64,000 nucleotides of DNA from an uncultured Pseudomonas sp. (lineage in GTDB: Bacteria > Pseudomonadota > Gammaproteobacteria > Pseudomonadales > Pseudomonadaceae). The notes beneath the pieces were generated by a model, which was given only the letters and a program-made list of their open reading frames with translations, had not been told where the DNA came from and ran no database searches. Each line of letters starts with the position of its first letter. Positions within the stretch are counted from its first letter, which is position 1. Below, in pieces: positions 62,195 to 64,000 of this stretch. Made by a program: the position numbers and the translations under genes. The stretch lies in contig NZ_OX044366.1 of NCBI RefSeq assembly GCF_943846705.1, forward strand, positions 3,224,001 to 3,288,000, given 5' to 3'.

Positions 62195-62587
62195 TTATGG
62201 CCCTCCGAAACACACTAAACGATCGGATAATTGCGTCGCCTCGTGCAATTGACCCAGGCCGGAAAGCTCCCACGGCGCGTCCAGATTGGCCGCTGAGCGC
62301 GAGTAACGCTGTGCTTCATCGGCGTTGAGTACGCCACGGCGCAGGGCTGCAGCGATACACACCACGCCATCCAGCTGCTGCGTTTGCACGAACTCACGCC
62401 ACTCACGCGGCAGGTCCACTTCATCCTGCGCGCAGACCACATTGCTCGAGGCGCTGTGTACGCCGTCCTGATAGAAAAACAAACGCACAATCTCATGCCC
62501 GCCCGCCAAAGCCGCCTGAGCAAAGCGCAAGGCGCGACGTGAAGACGGGGCGTGAGGCGGTGAGAAGAGGGCGATGGCGAACTTCAT
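62195..62587 (-). CDS. tusD: TusD/DsrE sulfurtransferase subunit
   Basis: A 130-residue DsrE-like subunit that carries the reactive cysteine of the relay, here in GVVCIAAALRRGVLN at about 75-89. The opening MKFAIALFSPPHAPSSRRAL matches TusD. It is the first gene of tusDCBE-ybiB and lies 108 bp downstream of the yccA gene stop, with the yccA terminator between. Confidence 0.93.
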   Translation of the reverse strand: MKFAIALFSPPHAPSSRRALRFAQAALAGGHEIVRLFFYQDGVHSASSNVVCAQDEVDLPREWREFVQTQQLDGVVCIAAALRRGVLNADEAQRYSRSAANLDAPWELSGLGQLHEATQLSDRLVCFGGP

Positions 62588-62656
62588 GGCAAACCTGAGA
62601 AAGCAGTTTTCGAAATGATAAAGCCTGGGCCGCCAAGATGCGCGTTACAGGCATAA

Positions 62657-62680
62657 AAAAGCCCGCCGGGGCGGGCTTTT
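62657..62680 (-). terminator. Rho-independent terminator after yccA
   Basis: On the minus strand GAAAAGCCCGC-CCCG-GCGGGCTTTTTT, a 6-bp GC stem extended by A-T pairs with a T-run. It separates yccA from tusD. Confidence 0.88.
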
Positions 62681-62694
62681 CACAGCTTTAGGGA

Positions 62695-63360
62695 TTAATC
62701 GTCGCCCATGATGCCGAAAATCTGCAGCAAACTGATGAACAGGTTGTAGATCGATACATACAGGCTGATGGTCGCCATAATGTAGTTACGCTCGCCACCA
62801 TGAATGATCGCGCTGGTCTGGAACAGGATGCAGGCCGAAGAAAACAGCACGAAACCAGCGCTGATCGCCAACTGCAGGCCGCTGATCTGAAAGAAGAAGC
62901 CAGCAACCATCGCCCCCAGCAATACAAAGAAACCGGCAGTGATAAAGCCGCTGAGGAAGCTCATGTCCTTGCGCGTAGTCAGCACATACGCCGACAAGCC
63001 GCAGAATACGAGCGCGGTCATGGAGAAGGCAGAACTGACGACTTCCGCGCCATTGGCCATGCCCATGTAGCGATTAAGAATCGGCCCAAGGGTGTAGCCC
63101 ATAAAGCCGGTCAAGGCGAGCGTCGAAACCAGGCCCCAGGCTGAGTTACGCAGTTTTGCAGTGAGGAAGAACAGGCCGTAAAAGCCGATCAGTACCACGA
63201 AGATATTCGGGTAAGGCACATTGGCGCGCTGGGCGACGTAAGCCACCAGCCCACTGAAAGCCAAGGTAATGGCCAGCAGCCCGTAAGTGTTGCGCAGGAC
63301 GCGGCTAACTTCTTGCTGCTCAACCTGTGTGTGGTCAAGTGCATAATTGTGTTCGTTCAT
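62695..63360 (-). CDS. yccA: Bax inhibitor-1/YccA family membrane protein
   Basis: A 221-residue inner-membrane protein with seven hydrophobic helices and the BI-1 family C-terminal acidic end (IFGIMGDD). E. coli YccA is a substrate and modulator of FtsH and protects SecY. The ATG at 63360 follows AAGGAGTGTCGCC. It is a single gene with its own terminator. Confidence 0.95.
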   Translation of the reverse strand: MNEHNYALDHTQVEQQEVSRVLRNTYGLLAITLAFSGLVAYVAQRANVPYPNIFVVLIGFYGLFFLTAKLRNSAWGLVSTLALTGFMGYTLGPILNRYMGMANGAEVVSSAFSMTALVFCGLSAYVLTTRKDMSFLSGFITAGFFVLLGAMVAGFFFQISGLQLAISAGFVLFSSACILFQTSAIIHGGERNYIMATISLYVSIYNLFISLLQIFGIMGDD

Positions 63361-63595
63361 GGCGACACTCCTTAAATGGCTGATGGTCCGGGACCAAAGT
63401 CAGCCCCGATCATAGCAGAGCGATGCCATGCGCCAACACACAGAGTTTGACAGCGTGTTGCGTTCGGGTAAGATGCCGCCCGCAAATGTCAGAAACATGG
63501 TGTTTGCGACTGAATAGGGGATCTTTGATGATCAGTTGATGGGGAGACTCTTCTCCTAGTCATCATATAAAGGCGCTCACATTCGGTGCAGTATT

Positions 63596-63686
63596 GGAGG
63601 GTTGGCAGAGTGGTTGAATGCACCGGTCTTGAAAACCGGCGAACGTTAGTAGCGTTCCCAGGGTTCGAATCCCTGGCCCTCCACCA
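63596..63686 (+). tRNA. tRNA-Ser (anticodon UGA)
   Basis: A 91-nt class II tRNA. The acceptor stem GGAGGGT pairs with GCCCTCC, the discriminator base is A and CCA is encoded. The anticodon loop CTTGAAA gives UGA (decodes UCA and related serine codons), with the stem CCGGT/ACCGG. The long variable arm (GAACGTTAGTAGCGTTC) is typical of serine tRNA. The T-arm is CAGGGTTCGAATCCCTG. A TATAAA box lies 25 bp upstream. The serine synthetase gene is 5 kb away. Confidence 0.97.
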
Positions 63687-63694
63687 AATCAGTG

Positions 63695-63730
63695 AAAAAG
63701 AGCCTAGGCCAAACCTAGGCTCTTTTTTTT
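63695..63730 (+). terminator. Rho-independent terminator after tRNA-Ser
   Basis: A stem of AAAAAGAGCCTAGG / CCTAGGCTCTTTTT with a 5-base loop runs straight into a T-run. It ends the tRNA transcript. Confidence 0.93.
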
Positions 63731-64000
63731 GCCTGGCCACTCTGGTCAAGCATGCGTTAACGCGTTCTCCGGATTGCCGTAGAGCTTGGGTCTACTTCCG
63801 GGGTTAGCAGGGTATGCTGGCTCTGGCTAGATGCACTCCAGTAGTATTGCGTGGGTTCTAGGGCTGGCGATACCGTTGCCAAGCGGCAAATGGATCTACA
63901 TGCGCCGACCATGTTGACGCTTGCATTTTGACGGTTATGCGCCAAGCTGCGTTTTAGTAAACGACCTGTTTTCCAACTTAGCCTGCTGTATTAGCAGCTG
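63731..64000. other. Right window edge, no gene assigned
   Basis: 270 bp downstream of tRNA-Ser without a gene I can support. A 62-codon minus-strand frame (63757-63945) shows no recognisable domain. tRNA 3' ends are common integration sites, but no integrase or repeat of the tRNA 3' end is visible before the window ends. Confidence 0.4.

Overview
The window is about 60% GC and reads as a chromosomal segment of a Pseudomonas species. The evidence is the gene content and order, not a database search. Two blocks match P. aeruginosa PAO1 gene order as I recall it. The first is alkB - gntR - smc - zipA - ligA (about 0.1-9.1 kb). The second is aceA - secretin-like - DUF7931-like - GNAT - cupin hydroxylase - purB - hflD - mnmA - nudJ - idh/icd - cspD/clpS - clpA - infA - ate - aat - trxB - ftsK - lolA - rarA - crcB - serS - cysG - tus - yccA - tRNA-Ser (about 32-63.7 kb). 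In PAO1 these blocks lie roughly 1 Mb apart, so the stretch between them here (9-32 kb) is a lineage-specific junction that also carries most of the accessory genes.

Layout. 0-9.1 kb: alkane hydroxylase, its divergent GntR regulator, then chromosome structure (Smc), division (ZipA) and DNA ligase. 9.1-16.9 kb: queD, a two-gene haem-protein operon (RoxA-like dihaem cytochrome plus catalase-like protein), a nicotinamide riboside uptake and phosphorylation pair (pnuC-nadR type), several small conserved proteins and a patatin-like lipase. 17.1-24.2 kb: two tandem periplasmic PepSY proteins coupled to a two-component system, an FMN reductase, a chemoreceptor with a clear FliA-type promoter, and an antiporter-family permease. 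24.2-31.8 kb: an accessory patch bounded by a MITE-like inverted-repeat element on the left and a decayed IS66 transposase on the right. It encodes an AraC regulator, a FadL-type porin, a second outer-membrane transporter-like protein, a DUF3313 lipoprotein and a DUF1254/DUF1214 exported protein. 31.8-63.4 kb: housekeeping core. tRNA-Ser(UGA) closes the window.

How the genes work together. The core covers the isocitrate branch point (AceA, monomeric Idh and dimeric Icd within 14 kb), N-end-rule proteolysis (Ate, Aat, ClpS, ClpA, all within 5 kb), tRNA wobble thiolation (MnmA and TusDCBE), replication and segregation (Smc, FtsK, RarA, LigA), envelope lipoprotein transport (LolA), and sirohaem and serine charging (CysG, SerS). 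The accessory genes lean toward hydrophobic substrates: AlkB, two outer-membrane barrels for hydrophobic compounds, a patatin-like lipase and a haem pair that could act on lipid peroxides. That common theme is inference.

The candidates I find most worth following are the RoxA-like/catalase-like pair, the 24-32 kb patch (including a hairpin that sequesters a second start of the DUF1254 gene), the PepSY pair with its two-component system, and the short secretin-N-domain protein coupled to a DUF7931-like partner. No CRISPR array, prophage, origin or recognisable defence system is visible.
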